The notes under the pieces are model-generated. The model was not told the origin of the DNA and did not search any database. It worked only from the letters and a program-made list of their open reading frames with translations. Shown in pieces: positions 14,813 through 23,731 of a stretch of DNA of 28,048 nucleotides. Position 1 is the first letter of the stretch. Every line of letters begins with the position of its first letter. Position numbers and translations under genes: made by a program. Source of the DNA: an uncultured Eubacteriales bacterium (GTDB taxonomy: Bacteria; Bacillota; Clostridia; Christensenellales; CAG-314); NCBI GenBank assembly GCA_948938605.1, contig CARAIG010000026.1:1-28048 (forward strand), given 5' to 3'.

Positions 14813-15202
14813 ATGGAAAATATTAAAGAAATTATTACTATCGCCTCTGCGGCGCTAGGTCTTTTGGCAACGGTGACAGGTTTTTTAATACCCTTGGTTA
14901 AAAATGTTAAAGCAAAAAATAAGTTAGCCGCTTTAAATAAGCTTACAAAAGTCTTGCAAACGTTAATAGTCGATGCTGAAAAATATGTCAACTTTTCCGG
15001 AGAAGAAAAGAAGGCGTATGTTGTAACGAATGCTAACCGTTATGCGTTGGACAATAAAATTGCGTTTGACGAACAAATGGTTAGCGATAAAGTAGAGGAA
15101 TTAGTTGCTTTGAGCAAGGCAGTCAATGTAAAAAATAGACAGCAAGTAAATATTGCTGAAAATCTATCTTGCACAAATGACAAGACGAAGATTTGTTTTT
15201 AG
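14813..15202 (+). CDS. Phage holin of LL-H-like type
   Basis: The ATG at 14813 has GAGGT five bases upstream; the in-frame TTG at 14807 is less likely. The 129-residue protein has one N-terminal membrane helix (about 6-28, IASAALGLLATVTGFLIPLV) followed by a basic, charged helical cytoplasmic part (KNVKAKNKLAALNKL, EKYVNFSGEEKKAYV). This is the layout of LL-H family holins, which make membrane lesions that release endolysin or cargo. No endolysin is found next to it. It ends 14 bases before the Rhs gene, so toxin and holin are probably made together. Confidence 0.65.
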   Translation: MENIKEIITIASAALGLLATVTGFLIPLVKNVKAKNKLAALNKLTKVLQTLIVDAEKYVNFSGEEKKAYVVTNANRYALDNKIAFDEQMVSDKVEELVALSKAVNVKNRQQVNIAENLSCTNDKTKICF

Positions 15203-15216
15203 TAGGAGAAAGTCAT

Positions 15217-18200
15217 ATGAAAATAGTGCCGATGAATATGCCTGTACAATTAGAAAAAATAAAAGATATAAATTATTCACAAGCGGATTTGGGAAATAAT
15301 CCGTGGGTTAATCTATATACGGGACGACTTAAATTTGCATTCGAAGATTTGACAATAGGTGGAGGAAACTCCACTATTGCTATAAGTCATATATATAACA
15401 GTCAAATTAACACAGAATTTGCAAAAAAATCAAAAGGATTCGGAAAGAATTGGAAATTAAACCTGTCGCAATTTTTAATTAACGACTATTGCGATAAAGA
15501 AGGCAATCGTATTTTTAAATATATGGATGAAATGGGCGAGATACACAGACTCGTCGCATTTTCAGGCGGATGGTATGATGATCGTAATGCCAAAATAGTA
15601 TTAAAAAAGGTTGGTGACTACTATGATCTAATAGACGGTATAGGCAATAGACTTCGATTTGATGTTGACGGATATTTGTGTTATAGTTTCTCTTGTCATA
15701 GTGATTTTATTTGTAAGGCTTACAATTATGACGATAAAAACAGATTGACTTCGGTATATGATTTACGAACGTGGGTAAATGCCAAACATCTTGCAAAAAC
15801 AAGAATAGAGTTAGAATACGATGAAAACGATTTGTTAATATCTATGACATCATACGTGGATTTTACAAAAAAACTCGCGCGGATGGAATATAAATATGAC
15901 AGTGAAAAAAATCTTATCTCAGTCTATAAAGTGGCATTCAACCAGTCCGAAAGAAAATGTCTATCGAAGCAAATTTTGGAGTTGGCGTATAAAAAGTGGA
16001 CGTATGCTTTCGTGGCAGGAGATCTTTCTATAGATATTGACAAGATGGGTTTGTCTATGATAATAGATTGCGAAACGCAATCGGCACAGATGATTCAATA
16101 CAGAGACCATGGTGAAGTCGAGAAAGTATCTTCGGGTATTGTTGAGAGCAACTATATTAGTTTGGGTATGCAAGACGCATATTCTAACAATATTTGTTTG
16201 GGGTGCGGAGCAGAATCAGGCGCGGCAAGCGAAAGATACTTTATTGAAAAATCTTTTAATAAATACGATTATAAATACTTGCCTAATTTAACTTATGATG
16301 CGGTAGAAGCAACAATTGAGAACGAAGTAAATATTAAACTGAGTTACTTTATGGATCGCAAAGCGCAAATTATAAGTGCTTTTGAAAAATGCAACACTGG
16401 ATTAAAAACACTTGCATTGCAAAGAGAGAAACATTGGGATAATGAAAGTTCAAAAACATTCGGTACGATTAATGATAACGGAACTAAACTTGTGAAAACG
16501 GGTAAATTAGGGGGCATACAATTTTTCACAGAGTTAGCCCGTAGCGAATCGGAAAAAGTTTGTAAAAATTTTAATTACTCGTTTTGGCTCAAAACAACAA
16601 ATACTTATACTATGCTCGAAGCTAAAGTATTTTACAAATATACAGATGTGGAAAACACGCCGATAGATAAAGTAAGTACAAAAAAAGAAATATCAACAAC
16701 GGTATACTTAAATCCGGACGCCAATAGTGCTTGGCAAAAAGTTGTTTTGCCTATAACGGTTCCTGACGGGTACAGTACTACAAGTCTAAAATACATGGAG
16801 ATTACTTTTCTGGCAGATAAAAAAATTTGTACTGATGACTTGTATTTTAACGATATAGGTTTTGCCCCTGCGCCGACATCGCAAATGTTTTTGTATCAAT
16901 CGAATTCGTCCTATTGGCCATTAAAAGAGCTTCAAAAAGTTACGATAGACGGTAGCGCTATCAATGTCTCAAAAGATTTTTATCTTACGGAGTCGGATAT
17001 TATTGCTACTTTTACTAACAAACGCAATTCGTCACAGCCGTTTGATTTAGTCTACAATAATTGTACGAAACGTCGTTCGGTTAATTCGTCCATTAGTTTC
17101 TCTTTCCCGCTGAATATTATAGTTGACGGCAATAGGAGTCGCCCATTTAGAATTATTACTATGTTGCCTACGGGCGATGCGCAAGTCCGCACAGAGTATG
17201 ATTATGCTCTCAGTTATTTTGATATATATAACTATTACTCTAAATCTGTAGATGGAATAAAGCGAACTTCTACAAGCGGATCAAGAATTGACTACAAGGG
17301 CAAAACCCTACAGTCTTTTGACGAGTATGAAGTGGAAACAGATTATTATTATGACAGATACGGTAATTTGACCCAAGTAGTAGTTCAAAACGGTTCAGCC
17401 GCACATGTCGTTCAAAAAAATAAGTATGATGAGGTGGGTAAACTTATTTCGTCTAATGACGGTTTAAACGGACAGAGCATTGAATACGATGAGGCGGATC
17501 AGATATGTAAACAGCAAGAGTTTTATATGTCGGACAACTCCGAAATAAACACTCCGCATACGGTTAAAAACTTTTTTGGAATATTTTGCAATAAGCCAAT
17601 CGGTACCAAAGAATATGATGGACAGAGTGCGGTTGGAGCTAATCAAGTTACCTACGAAAATGGACGCATACGTACTGTTTTCGATGGTACAACTAAATAC
17701 GGAATCCAATACGACTTGGTTAATGATCGAATCAAGTATTCTCAATTTGAAGGTAAAACTGAAAAACTCGTCCAATGCGATAGTGTTTCAAAGTATTGGA
17801 CTGACGATCAAGACGATACGGGAAAAACGTTACTAAGAACGCATACCAGTAGCTTTTACGATGGCAACGGCAACAAAATAGGATTTACTTCGGCAGATGT
17901 CGATACTTATGGAAAAATACAAAGGATACAAAGAGGAAATGCACAGGTCTATGATTATCTTTACGATAGTTTGGACGGCAAGACATTTACCGAAAGTGAA
18001 ATTTTGCAAAAGCCGCATAGTCGTTTGAATCGAACGGACAATTCTCGAACGGATTATAGATACGATCAAGATGACAACTTAATTGGTTGGAAGGAAGTAG
18101 AAAATAGGAAAACAGTTTTTGAAGTCAAACAAATTGCTCCAAACACAACCAAGTTTATATTTGATCCTACCGAAGAATATTTTACCGAAATCAAGTATGA

Positions 18201-20196
18201 CTCACTCAAATTTGACAGACCAAGAATAACCGGCGTAAAAATTCAGTATGACAAGAATTCTTCAATAGATAGACCGAATAAGTTATATAATGTTTCTTAT
18301 CAACGAAACGCGTTTGGAAGAATTGACAAAAAAAGTTCTGGTGAAGCGACATTCAATTATGTGTATGATACTCTTGGCTCAAAAGAAATATTAAAAGGAA
18401 TAAACTATTCCCGTTTAGATGAACAAGAAATGCCAATGGCTGGTGGCGGTGAACGCAAAATTAAAACGAAATTTGACGAAACCTGCGCGTATTACGCTAA
18501 TGGTCTGTTGAAGCAAAGTAGCTTAAATTACTCTCGCTCAACTCAGACGGGAACTATGACGCCTGTTGTAAAAAACGGAAGCAACCTTAAAACATACGCT
18601 TACGATAATTTGCATCGTATAACAAAAGAAATTAATAGTACAATAGGACTAAACAGGACTTTCAGTTATCAAGCGGATGGACGCTTGAAAGAGATTGTCG
18701 ACTCAAATACAGGAAGTAAAAGATACTTTTACAATTCAAAAGGCAGATTGGAGTCAATCAATTATAGCACCCATTTTTCCTATGATAACTATGGAAATCG
18801 TACTCAGAAATACGACGGTTCGTCGACGGAGTATCTATATGACTGCGGCGGAACGTTAATTAAAGCGGGAAATACTACGTATAGATATAATGCCGACGGA
18901 GTTCGCTGCAAAAAAGAATGTAACGGTACGCAAACAAAGTATTATTTGGACGGCAACAAAATACTGGGAGAAGATAGGCCAGACTGTAAGCTTAGGTATT
19001 TTTATGATGTCAATGGTCTAGCACTGATTCGACATATAAAAGGCAATTATACTAACGACTATGAAGTTGTTTTAGACAGCATGGGAAACGTAGCTATGCT
19101 GGTAGAGATCGAAGAAGGGCATTTCGGCTGTAGGTATGAATATGACGTTTTTGGCAAGTGTCATGTGTTGTCTCTCGACGGAACCAGAATAACAAACGAA
19201 GATTCCATAGGGATAATTAATCCGTTTAGGTGGAAAGGGTACTACTATGATTCGGAGACTGGTTTCTATTATGCCAACGGAAGTTACTACGATCCGGAAA
19301 CTGGATTGTATGTCGATGCCGCACCCATAGAGTCCGTAGTAGAAAATGCGTTTACAACCAGATGTCTTGACAGGAACGGCATTATGTGTAATAATACACT
19401 GGAACTGGCAGGAAGTCCGTTTACTGTTTTCAATACGCAAGATTTGTGTATGGACCCGTCTTACGATCCAGGGCAAACTTGGTGGGAAAAGGCGATACAG
19501 GATGTAAACAACTGGTGGAATGGTATTTCGGTTGCAGATAAAGTATGTATCGGCATAATATTTGTTGCTGCTTCGGTTTGTATAGCTATGGCAACAGGCG
19601 GAACGTCTGTAGGACCTGAAGCAGAATTACTCAGTAGCATTACAGCCGCATCGGCATTGGCATCTGCTGCCAAGGTTGCGCTAATAGAGTTGTCAATCGG
19701 CATTGGTTTTGCTGCAGCAGGCTGGGCGTTGAATGCCGCAATGACCGGCAGCTGGGATATAAACGCTCTTAAAAACGATATAGCGGACGCAATATTCTTT
19801 ACAGGCTTGTTTATGTTGATATCCACAAGCGTAAACGCTATAAAGTATGTGTATAGAGCGGATCCGTATCCTGTACCAACACGTGAGGCACCTGATTTGG
19901 GTAATAAGCTTGACTATGCTTTTGGACAGGCGACGGGGCGTCAGCATAGTGTTGATCGTAGTAGGAGTATGTTACAAGAATTGGAAAAAATTGGAATCAG
20001 AGATAATGCGGCAGGAAGGAGTCTCTTGAGAGAAAATTTAATCCAAGCATATTATACACCAAATAATATATTGGGTCCGGGAAAATATGTTGGACAAGTC
20101 ATAAAAGAATCTTTCTTGGTTGGTCCACATGGCTTTTTAGTAGTACAATCAACTTGGCAAAAGAATGTATTGAGAACTATAATGTTTAAGAGGTAA
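15217..20196 (+). CDS. rhs: Rhs/YD-repeat polymorphic toxin, 1659 aa
   Basis: The start at 15217 has AGGAG eight bases upstream. Residues 1-400 include an N-terminal segment typical of Rhs proteins (NNPWVNLYTGRLKFAFEDL) but no signal peptide and no PAAR domain. A jelly-roll-like insert lies around 400-560. YD repeats fill about 700-1300 (for example YDRYGNLTQ and YDNYGNRTQKYDG). The conserved core end lies near 1335-1365 (FRWKGYYYDSETG, SYYDPETG). A hydrophobic pre-toxin segment follows (about 1440-1540), then the variable toxin tip at about 1560-1659 (YAFGQATGRQHSVDRS, IGIRDNAAGRSLL, ESFLVGPHGF). The tip resembles a recurrent toxin C-terminal domain, enzymatic type not assigned. The gene after it, one base away, is the likely immunity protein. 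Confidence 0.85.
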   Translation: MKIVPMNMPVQLEKIKDINYSQADLGNNPWVNLYTGRLKFAFEDLTIGGGNSTIAISHIYNSQINTEFAKKSKGFGKNWKLNLSQFLINDYCDKEGNRIFKYMDEMGEIHRLVAFSGGWYDDRNAKIVLKKVGDYYDLIDGIGNRLRFDVDGYLCYSFSCHSDFICKAYNYDDKNRLTSVYDLRTWVNAKHLAKTRIELEYDENDLLISMTSYVDFTKKLARMEYKYDSEKNLISVYKVAFNQSERKCLSKQILELAYKKWTYAFVAGDLSIDIDKMGLSMIIDCETQSAQMIQYRDHGEVEKVSSGIVESNYISLGMQDAYSNNICLGCGAESGAASERYFIEKSFNKYDYKYLPNLTYDAVEATIENEVNIKLSYFMDRKAQIISAFEKCNTGLKTLALQREKHWDNESSKTFGTINDNGTKLVKTGKLGGIQFFTELARSESEKVCKNFNYSFWLKTTNTYTMLEAKVFYKYTDVENTPIDKVSTKKEISTTVYLNPDANSAWQKVVLPITVPDGYSTTSLKYMEITFLADKKICTDDLYFNDIGFAPAPTSQMFLYQSNSSYWPLKELQKVTIDGSAINVSKDFYLTESDIIATFTNKRNSSQPFDLVYNNCTKRRSVNSSISFSFPLNIIVDGNRSRPFRIITMLPTGDAQVRTEYDYALSYFDIYNYYSKSVDGIKRTSTSGSRIDYKGKTLQSFDEYEVETDYYYDRYGNLTQVVVQNGSAAHVVQKNKYDEVGKLISSNDGLNGQSIEYDEADQICKQQEFYMSDNSEINTPHTVKNFFGIFCNKPIGTKEYDGQSAVGANQVTYENGRIRTVFDGTTKYGIQYDLVNDRIKYSQFEGKTEKLVQCDSVSKYWTDDQDDTGKTLLRTHTSSFYDGNGNKIGFTSADVDTYGKIQRIQRGNAQVYDYLYDSLDGKTFTESEILQKPHSRLNRTDNSRTDYRYDQDDNLIGWKEVENRKTVFEVKQIAPNTTKFIFDPTEEYFTEIKYDSLKFDRPRITGVKIQYDKNSSIDRPNKLYNVSYQRNAFGRIDKKSSGEATFNYVYDTLGSKEILKGINYSRLDEQEMPMAGGGERKIKTKFDETCAYYANGLLKQSSLNYSRSTQTGTMTPVVKNGSNLKTYAYDNLHRITKEINSTIGLNRTFSYQADGRLKEIVDSNTGSKRYFYNSKGRLESINYSTHFSYDNYGNRTQKYDGSSTEYLYDCGGTLIKAGNTTYRYNADGVRCKKECNGTQTKYYLDGNKILGEDRPDCKLRYFYDVNGLALIRHIKGNYTNDYEVVLDSMGNVAMLVEIEEGHFGCRYEYDVFGKCHVLSLDGTRITNEDSIGIINPFRWKGYYYDSETGFYYANGSYYDPETGLYVDAAPIESVVENAFTTRCLDRNGIMCNNTLELAGSPFTVFNTQDLCMDPSYDPGQTWWEKAIQDVNNWWNGISVADKVCIGIIFVAASVCIAMATGGTSVGPEAELLSSITAASALASAAKVALIELSIGIGFAAAGWALNAAMTGSWDINALKNDIADAIFFTGLFMLISTSVNAIKYVYRADPYPVPTREAPDLGNKLDYAFGQATGRQHSVDRSRSMLQELEKIGIRDNAAGRSLLRENLIQAYYTPNNILGPGKYVGQVIKESFLVGPHGFLVVQSTWQKNVLRTIMFKR

Positions 20197-20197
20197 T

Positions 20198-20707
20198 ATG
20201 GTTAATTGTAAAGAAATATCTAGTGATGAATTTAGTCGGAAGCAAGCGAATTTTAACTTTGTAATGGGGGAAAAGGAAAGCAATTATCCTAAATATTACG
20301 AAGTGAATTTTATCGATGGCTACAACTCATTATTAATAGGGTTAATAAATAATTATCCGAATATGGATTTAGATCCGCAAGTTGAAGCTAAAGATAACAG
20401 ATTGGTAATTGGAAATAATGAAACAATTACAATAATTGATATTCAAACGAAAGAGAGAAAAGATTTTAAAGTATTTCCGTTCTTCTACAAATTTCTTATT
20501 TTGGACGATAGAATAATTGTTGTAAGCGAGATTGAGATTTTTTGTTTATTAAATGACGAAATTGTTTGGGAAACAAATGATTTTGAAGATGTGATAGACT
20601 TCGTCGCTTTAGAAAATAACCAATTGATTGTTTCAACATATCAAAATACAAAAGAAATATGTATAAATATACTTACTGGTGAACAAGAAAAAAATCGCAA
20701 AATATAG
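20198..20707 (+). CDS. Probable immunity protein for the Rhs toxin
   Basis: The ATG is one base after the Rhs stop codon, with AGAGG upstream, so translation is coupled. The 169-residue protein is acidic and beta-rich, with repeated short strands (NRLVIGNNETITIID, FLILDDRIIVVSEIEIF, NQLIVSTYQN). It has no signal peptide and is therefore cytosolic, as expected for an immunity protein that guards against a toxin acting inside the cell. The assignment rests on position and size; I do not recognise the family. A terminator follows. Confidence 0.65.
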   Translation: MVNCKEISSDEFSRKQANFNFVMGEKESNYPKYYEVNFIDGYNSLLIGLINNYPNMDLDPQVEAKDNRLVIGNNETITIIDIQTKERKDFKVFPFFYKFLILDDRIIVVSEIEIFCLLNDEIVWETNDFEDVIDFVALENNQLIVSTYQNTKEICINILTGEQEKNRKI

Positions 20708-20736
20708 AATAGCCAAGAAAAGATCCTAAAAGCGAG

Positions 20737-20793
20737 GGCAGTAAAGACGGCATAAAGGTACACAAAGTACATTTGTGCCGTCTTTTATCTGCC
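20737..20793 (+). terminator. Terminator of the Rhs cassette
   Basis: AAGACGGCA (20744-20752) pairs perfectly with TGCCGTCTT (20776-20784), extended by GGCAG (20737-20741) with CTGCC (20789-20793) and followed by TT then TAT. The inner loop holds GTAC-CAAA-GTAC. It may work in both directions, since the genes on either side converge. Confidence 0.7.
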
Positions 20794-20797
20794 GTAA

Positions 20798-20824
20798 ACA
20801 AGATTGTTAATCTGACAATCTTGT
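20798..20824 (-). terminator. Terminator of the minus-strand operon
   Basis: ACAAGATTGT and ACAATCTTGT form a perfect 10-bp stem around a 7-base loop, next to the stop codon of the last minus-strand gene, with a short T-run on the minus strand. It stands back to back with the Rhs terminator. Confidence 0.75.
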
Positions 20825-21109
20825 CTAATTTGTTGTGTAGGACGTATTTCCAACGGTTATTTTATCCGCTGTTTTTGTAGACTCGCCTTGTGCAACCGCC
20901 CGTATAATTAAGTGTTGTTTGTCCAAATTTGCTTTCGTCAAGTTTACTTCTTTTATCTGTTCATAGTCGTTTATTGCAATCACCTTGCAGTTATGCTGTA
21001 CAAGGAATGCGCCCAACTGCCAACGTTCGGCAAATTTCCCGTTACTGTCTACAATAAAAGATATATCTTCTTTGGGGTAGTAGCCCGTTGCTCTGAAATA
21101 TTTACTCAT
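20825..21109 (-). CDS. Small conserved-looking element protein, 94 aa
   Basis: AAGGAG lies nine bases before the ATG. The N-terminus MSKYFRATGYYPKEDISFIV resembles small proteins common on plasmids and integrative elements of Clostridia. The C-terminal half (LDKQHLIIRAVAQGE) is of unknown fold. No membrane helix or catalytic motif is seen. It is the last gene of the minus operon, separated from the PcfJ-like gene by 71 bases that include a copy of the stop-codon hairpin. Confidence 0.55.
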   Translation of the reverse strand: MSKYFRATGYYPKEDISFIVDSNGKFAERWQLGAFLVQHNCKVIAINDYEQIKEVNLTKANLDKQHLIIRAVAQGESTKTADKITVGNTSYTTN

Positions 21110-21165
21110 TTTAATTACTCCTTATTTTTCTAATATTTGTGTATTTGTAAAATTTGTTAGTCGAT

Positions 21166-21183
21166 GCAACGTTAGGTTGCTTA
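21166..21183 (-). repeat. Stop-codon hairpin, copy 1
   Basis: GCAAC (21166-21170) and GTTGC (21176-21180) pair around GTTAG and abut the stop codon of the PcfJ gene. A second copy lies at 23714-23731 with a base-pair change on both sides of the stem. Confidence 0.5.
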
Positions 21184-22515
21184 GGCCGTTGCCTGTTGTA
21201 TTTTTCTTAACTGCCTGTTAGCGTAAGGCAGCCATTTTTTGTTGACGTATTCTAAAACGCTGTCGTTAGGTTTGTGGTCGTGTTCGCCGTAGCACTGTAA
21301 TACTTTATGTTTAGACAAAGAGTATTCCACCGTAACGTACGGCGTATCGGGCTCGTTGGCGTTACGTATAAAGAATATTAAACTTTCTTCCCGTATAAAC
21401 CGTTGGTCGTAGTTCATTCGTCCTACGCAGTGATGAAGTATATCCCCTTCGCGTATCAGGTCTTGCGGACTTTTGGCAATTACCGCAATATACGTATCTT
21501 CCTTGTACCGTTGTAGCGGTAAATACTTTTCGGCAACGTCGGCAAACTGTTTATAGAATTCCTTGCGTTCTTCCTCGTCTTTTAACGCTTTTGCCGTACG
21601 GTATTCGTCAATGCGTATGTCGTGCCAACGTTGGAAGTTATGAGGTGTCTTGTTTTTAGGCGGCGTCATATCTAACCCTAAATACTCGCAGGCGTGTAAA
21701 TAATCCGAGTATGACGAAACATTAGTATTCTGTTCTATTAAGTATTCCATAAATTCCGTAACCTGCTTATCGGTTGTAAACAGCCGTTTGATGTTCTTGT
21801 ATCTGTCTTGACGGTAAAACGACTTCTTTTCTTCTTCCAACTTCTGCACACGTTCAAGCGGTTTACCCGTTTTGTATGCAATAAACAAAGTGCCGACGTA
21901 ATAAAATCCGGCAAGTATCTCTTGACGCTTTTGTATAAGCCATTTGCGGAAGCGTTTATCCTTTGCAACCTTCCGTAAAATTTGCACGCTCATTGCATAT
22001 GCCGAAAGCCCGAATTTAATAAGCATTTCCGCTTGAGGATATTTCTCATACGTCCGCAGATATTTGAACACGTCGTCATACGGATACTGCTCAATGGCGG
22101 AATACTTGTATTCGGGGAATTTCAAGAGGTATTCTTTGTTTAGAACGGGACAGTCTATGTTAAAATACTTGTCGTCTTGTAAGCCCCAATATTCGCTTTC
22201 GTACCAATTTGGACGTCTTTGCAAGCCTTGCTCATACCAACCTACGGAGTAGTTTCCCATAAAGTGCAAAACTATATCTTTCAAAAAACATTCCTTCGAG
22301 TGTATTCCGTGTACAACCACTTGCTTAACTCGCCATCTCGGGCTGTCTAATTTGTTCTTACACGCAACGGTAACTTTTACAAGTTCGCCGTCGTTCTTGG
22401 TAAGATACGAATAATATCTAACGTGACCGTGCCAATAAGATATACGTTCTTTTTCTGCCTTTTGTATAAGTTTAATTATGTACTTGGGTATAGGTTTAAT
22501 CTTTTCAATCAACAT
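21181..22515 (-). CDS. pcfJ: PcfJ-like protein
   Basis: GGGGTGA precedes the ATG, which lies three bases after the PcfK stop codon. The C-terminal part carries the PcfJ signature: HHCVG at about 362-366, then IFFIR, PYVTVEYS and VLQCYGEHDH. The N-terminal 300 residues are helical and basic (KRFRKWLIQKRQ). PcfJ was named on the enterococcal conjugative plasmid pCF10 and is widespread on plasmids and phages of Firmicutes and Bacteroidota; its biochemical role is not settled. Placement directly after a PcfK-like gene, as in pCF10, strengthens the call. It need not mean that this element is conjugative, because no relaxase or type IV secretion gene is visible. Confidence 0.85.
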   Translation of the reverse strand: MLIEKIKPIPKYIIKLIQKAEKERISYWHGHVRYYSYLTKNDGELVKVTVACKNKLDSPRWRVKQVVVHGIHSKECFLKDIVLHFMGNYSVGWYEQGLQRRPNWYESEYWGLQDDKYFNIDCPVLNKEYLLKFPEYKYSAIEQYPYDDVFKYLRTYEKYPQAEMLIKFGLSAYAMSVQILRKVAKDKRFRKWLIQKRQEILAGFYYVGTLFIAYKTGKPLERVQKLEEEKKSFYRQDRYKNIKRLFTTDKQVTEFMEYLIEQNTNVSSYSDYLHACEYLGLDMTPPKNKTPHNFQRWHDIRIDEYRTAKALKDEEERKEFYKQFADVAEKYLPLQRYKEDTYIAVIAKSPQDLIREGDILHHCVGRMNYDQRFIREESLIFFIRNANEPDTPYVTVEYSLSKHKVLQCYGEHDHKPNDSVLEYVNKKWLPYANRQLRKIQQATA

Positions 22516-22518
22516 AAC

Positions 22519-23655
22519 TCACCCCATAATTATCTGACCGTCGAATAATTCGTAAAGTATATCTAACAATTTCTTGTCCACATCGGGTACTTTAATTTCG
22601 CCCGTCGTCTTATCCGTAACGTTGTCAAGGTTAAAATACTTACTATATTCTGCTGACGGCAGTCCGTCAATTTGTTCGTCCGTTTCGTAATCTACTACAA
22701 GTCCCAATTCTTCGTCTTCGTCCGCCATAGCGTCCATTTTTTCGGCATTCTCCTGCACAATATCCGCAAACTCCTTTTTGGAATACAGTTTAAGTTCTTT
22801 GTCCGAGCGCATTAACGCAACGTCGTATTTATTGCGTAACTTATCTACGTAAAGGTCTATTGCGTGGTAAGGAACTCCGCACATAGGCAAGCGTCCTATT
22901 GAACCGCAGTTCCTACTCGTAAGCGTTAAATCTAAAACGTTACTTGCTTTCTCTGCCGAATCGCCCAACGCTTCGTAGAAATCTCCTAAACGGTAGAATA
23001 GAATATGTTCGGGATGTTGCTTTTGTATTAATTCGTACTTATAGTAAAACAACTCCGCGGAATTGACTTGCTGTGTTTGCGTTGGTTGTTTAGTTTCTTG
23101 TTTAGGTTGTTCGTTTGTGTGTAACCCCGCAACTATGGGCGTAGCGGTGTCTTGGGCGGCGTTAACTTCGGCAGCCTGCTTAACACAGGAAGGTAACGTT
23201 TCCTTCGTTTTGTCTTGATCGACATCTCCGTTAAAGTTCATGTCGAAAATGGAAACTTGTCCTTCATTCTTTTTGGTTTTGTCAATTACTTTTGTTACGG
23301 CAACATTTGTTTTAGGTGTTGTCGGCTTAACAACTTTCTTGTACTCTGTTCCGTCTTCGTTGTACAGCGTACCTTCAATGCTATCTTCCTCGAAATAGTG
23401 AATTGCCCAGCCGTAAACGACGGAATCCTGTATGCAAGCGGAATTTGAACCTTTCGCCGCTTGCTTTCTCGCTTCATCGCACGCATACCGCATAAAGCCG
23501 TTCAAGTCTTTTTTGTTGAGTAACCGTTTGCCGTCTTTTAGTATAAAAACGCCGTTGTTAATTTTATCTGCCAAGACCTCGCTTACGTTCTCCTGTAAAT
23601 ACGAAAGGACGGCTTGCTGTTCCGTCCCCTGCGCTTCTAAATTCAGTTTTACCAT
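22519..23655 (-). CDS. pcfK: PcfK/AcrIIA9-like protein fused to a MutS mismatch-recognition domain
   Basis: AAGGAG precedes the ATG. Residues 1-115 fit the PcfK-like family, with the hallmark VVYGWAIHYFEEDSIEG at about 79-95. Database families for this domain overlap the anti-Cas9 family AcrIIA9. A Gln/Thr/Pro-rich linker spans about 160-200. Residues about 202-285 match MutS domain I: LFYRLGDFYEALGDSAEKAS, then LDLTLTSR, LPMCGVPYHA and YVDKL. The Phe-x-Glu motif that stacks on mismatched bases in MutS is kept (F226, E228). The rest of MutS, including its ATPase, is absent. The C-terminal 90 residues are acidic. Similar partial MutS domains occur on mobile elements, so it may sense or bind DNA. 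It could inhibit Cas9, act in plasmid transfer, or do neither. Confidence 0.75.
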   Translation of the reverse strand: MVKLNLEAQGTEQQAVLSYLQENVSEVLADKINNGVFILKDGKRLLNKKDLNGFMRYACDEARKQAAKGSNSACIQDSVVYGWAIHYFEEDSIEGTLYNEDGTEYKKVVKPTTPKTNVAVTKVIDKTKKNEGQVSIFDMNFNGDVDQDKTKETLPSCVKQAAEVNAAQDTATPIVAGLHTNEQPKQETKQPTQTQQVNSAELFYYKYELIQKQHPEHILFYRLGDFYEALGDSAEKASNVLDLTLTSRNCGSIGRLPMCGVPYHAIDLYVDKLRNKYDVALMRSDKELKLYSKKEFADIVQENAEKMDAMADEDEELGLVVDYETDEQIDGLPSAEYSKYFNLDNVTDKTTGEIKVPDVDKKLLDILYELFDGQIIMG

Positions 23656-23713
23656 TTTTGTTTTACTCCTTTTTTTTGTATAATTTTAATCTTTGAATTA
23701 GTCCCTAAACGGT

Positions 23714-23731
23714 GCAGCATTAGGCTGCTTA
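23714..23731 (-). repeat. Stop-codon hairpin, copy 2
   Basis: GCAGC (23714-23718) and GCTGC (23724-23728) pair around ATTAG and abut the TAA stop codon of the next gene upstream. Compared with copy 1, one stem base pair is changed on both sides (A-T to G-C), so pairing is kept. Flanking bases also agree. Confidence 0.5.

Noticed and set aside
19072..19947. Minus-strand open frames of 84-134 codons inside the Rhs gene
   Set aside because: They are antisense to a conserved Rhs core, overlap each other and lack ribosome binding sites.
22519..23655. Full MutS mismatch-repair protein
   Set aside because: Only domain I is present; the core, clamp and ATPase domains are absent.
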